Positions 15,446 through 15,856 of a DNA stretch of 15,856 bases are shown here, one piece after another. The position numbers and the translations under genes were made by a program. Positions within the stretch are counted from its first letter, which is position 1. Every line of letters begins with the position of its first letter. Source of the stretch: Prevotella sp. (GTDB lineage: Bacteria > Bacteroidota > Bacteroidia > Bacteroidales > Bacteroidaceae); contig JAEENF010000268.1 in assembly GCA_016283605.1 (NCBI GenBank), positions 1 to 15,856 of the forward strand. Direction: 5' to 3'. The notes under the pieces are model-generated. The model saw only the letters and a program-made list of their open reading frames with translations. It did not search any database and was not told the DNA's origin.

Positions 15446-15473
15446 AATTATCAATTTTCAATTATCAATTTTC
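15446..15473. repeat. Period-7 AATTATC/AATTTTC micro-repeat forming a translation leader
   Basis: Two perfect copies of a 14-base unit (AATTATCAATTTTC), itself two near-identical heptamers, fill the 31-base gap between susD and the glycan-binding lipoprotein. On the minus strand the mRNA reads as GAAAATTGATAATT repeated, ending directly before the ATG at 15445. There is no Shine-Dalgarno sequence; an A/U-rich, unstructured leader is the normal initiation context in Bacteroidetes. Confidence 0.85.
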
Positions 15474-15476
15474 ATT

Positions 15477-15856
15477 TTAATAGTTATTCTGCTTCAGTGT
15501 GGGATCAGCGTCGAGCTCAGACTGAGCCAGAGGGATGTGCTTCTTGCTGGGTGTCCAGCTGTTGGTACGATAGCCGTAGCTGTCGGGCACGAGTACGGTC
15601 GAGGCCTTCTGTGTGGCACCGGCAATACCTTCAGCACGTACAAGGTCGAAATAGCGCTTACCCTCGCCACAGAACTCCAGGTGACGCTCGGTGAAGATGT
15701 CATCGATGGTGACGTTGCCCAGGGCTGCTAGTCCGGCACGGGCACGGACCTCGTTCACATAACCTGTTGCCTCAGCGGCACTGCCACCCGTCTGGAGTAG
15801 CAGCTCGGCAGCATTGAGCAGGGTCTCGGCATAGCGGTAGATACGCTTGTTGTTAT
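15477..15856 (-). CDS. SusD/RagB-family glycan-binding lipoprotein, C-terminal part only
   Basis: The SusD-type protein forms the lid over the SusC TonB-dependent transporter at the outer membrane. Only about the last 126 residues are inside the window; the frame stays open to the edge. The C-terminal signature is clear: NKRIYRYAETLLNAAELLL (helical TPR-like segment), YVNEVRARAGL, then DDIFTERHLEFCGEGKRYFD, the region most conserved in SusD proteins, and a tail with HIPLAQSELDADPTLKQNNY. The stop lies 31 bases before the glycan-binding lipoprotein on the same strand, so it belongs to that operon. A susC gene is expected further right, outside the window. Confidence 0.95.
   Translation of the reverse strand, partial: NNKRIYRYAETLLNAAELLLQTGGSAAEATGYVNEVRARAGLAALGNVTIDDIFTERHLEFCGEGKRYFDLVRAEGIAGATQKASTVLVPDSYGYRTNSWTPSKKHIPLAQSELDADPTLKQNNY

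Noticed and set aside
15446..15454. TTG at 15454 as start of the glycan-binding lipoprotein
   Set aside because: It lies inside the AATT micro-repeat and adds only three residues; the ATG at 15445 begins a typical MNTKIYK lipoprotein signal.

Overview
The window looks like chromosomal DNA from a gut or rumen member of the Bacteroidales, most likely the Prevotella/Segatella group. The evidence is a SusD-type protein, a lipoprotein with a BACON domain, a GH97 of the SusB type, a DUF6377 protein, a DUF4421 protein, and promoters of the Bacteroidetes form TTTG-N19-TAnnTTTG. No usual Shine-Dalgarno sequences are seen. There are no RNA genes, transposases, integrases or CRISPR arrays, and no gap between genes exceeds about 160 bases.

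Left block, plus strand (1-5707), alpha-glucan use: the 3' part of a CBM20-GH77 4-alpha-glucanotransferase (malQ type), then a SusB-like inverting GH97 alpha-glucosidase, then a membrane-anchored DUF6377 protein that stops just after its membrane helix. The first two would convert starch oligosaccharides to glucose. The third looks like a SusR-type regulator that has lost its cytoplasmic DNA-binding half.

Middle block (5739-9545): on the minus strand, a six-helix voltage-gated-type K+ channel with a C-terminal zinc ribbon is followed after 24 bases by a periplasmic GH20 beta-hexosaminidase. Divergent from the channel is a DUF4421 outer-membrane barrel protein on the plus strand. The 156-base region between them carries two facing promoters and a terminator-shaped inverted repeat that brackets one -33 box.

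Right block, minus strand (9656-15856): the 3' end of a polysaccharide utilization locus in the order susD (partial) - surface glycan-binding lipoprotein with three related C-terminal modules - GH16 lipoprotein with BACON domain - GH3 beta-glucosidase. The gaps are 31, 0 and 3 bases, so this is one operon. GH16 plus GH3 suggests a beta-1,3-glucan (laminarin type) or mixed-linkage beta-glucan as substrate: capture and cutting at the surface, then trimming to glucose in the periplasm.

The least explained signal is a set of short-period tandem micro-repeats with periods of about 7, 8, 9 and 10 bases. They sit at gene junctions (2294-2377, 5710-5739, 15446-15473) and apparently inside reading frames (GH3 at 10618-10690, less clearly GH20 at 6969-7010). 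One coincides with the truncated regulator, one forms a large imperfect hairpin between malQ and GH97, and one makes up the translation start region of the glycan-binding lipoprotein.
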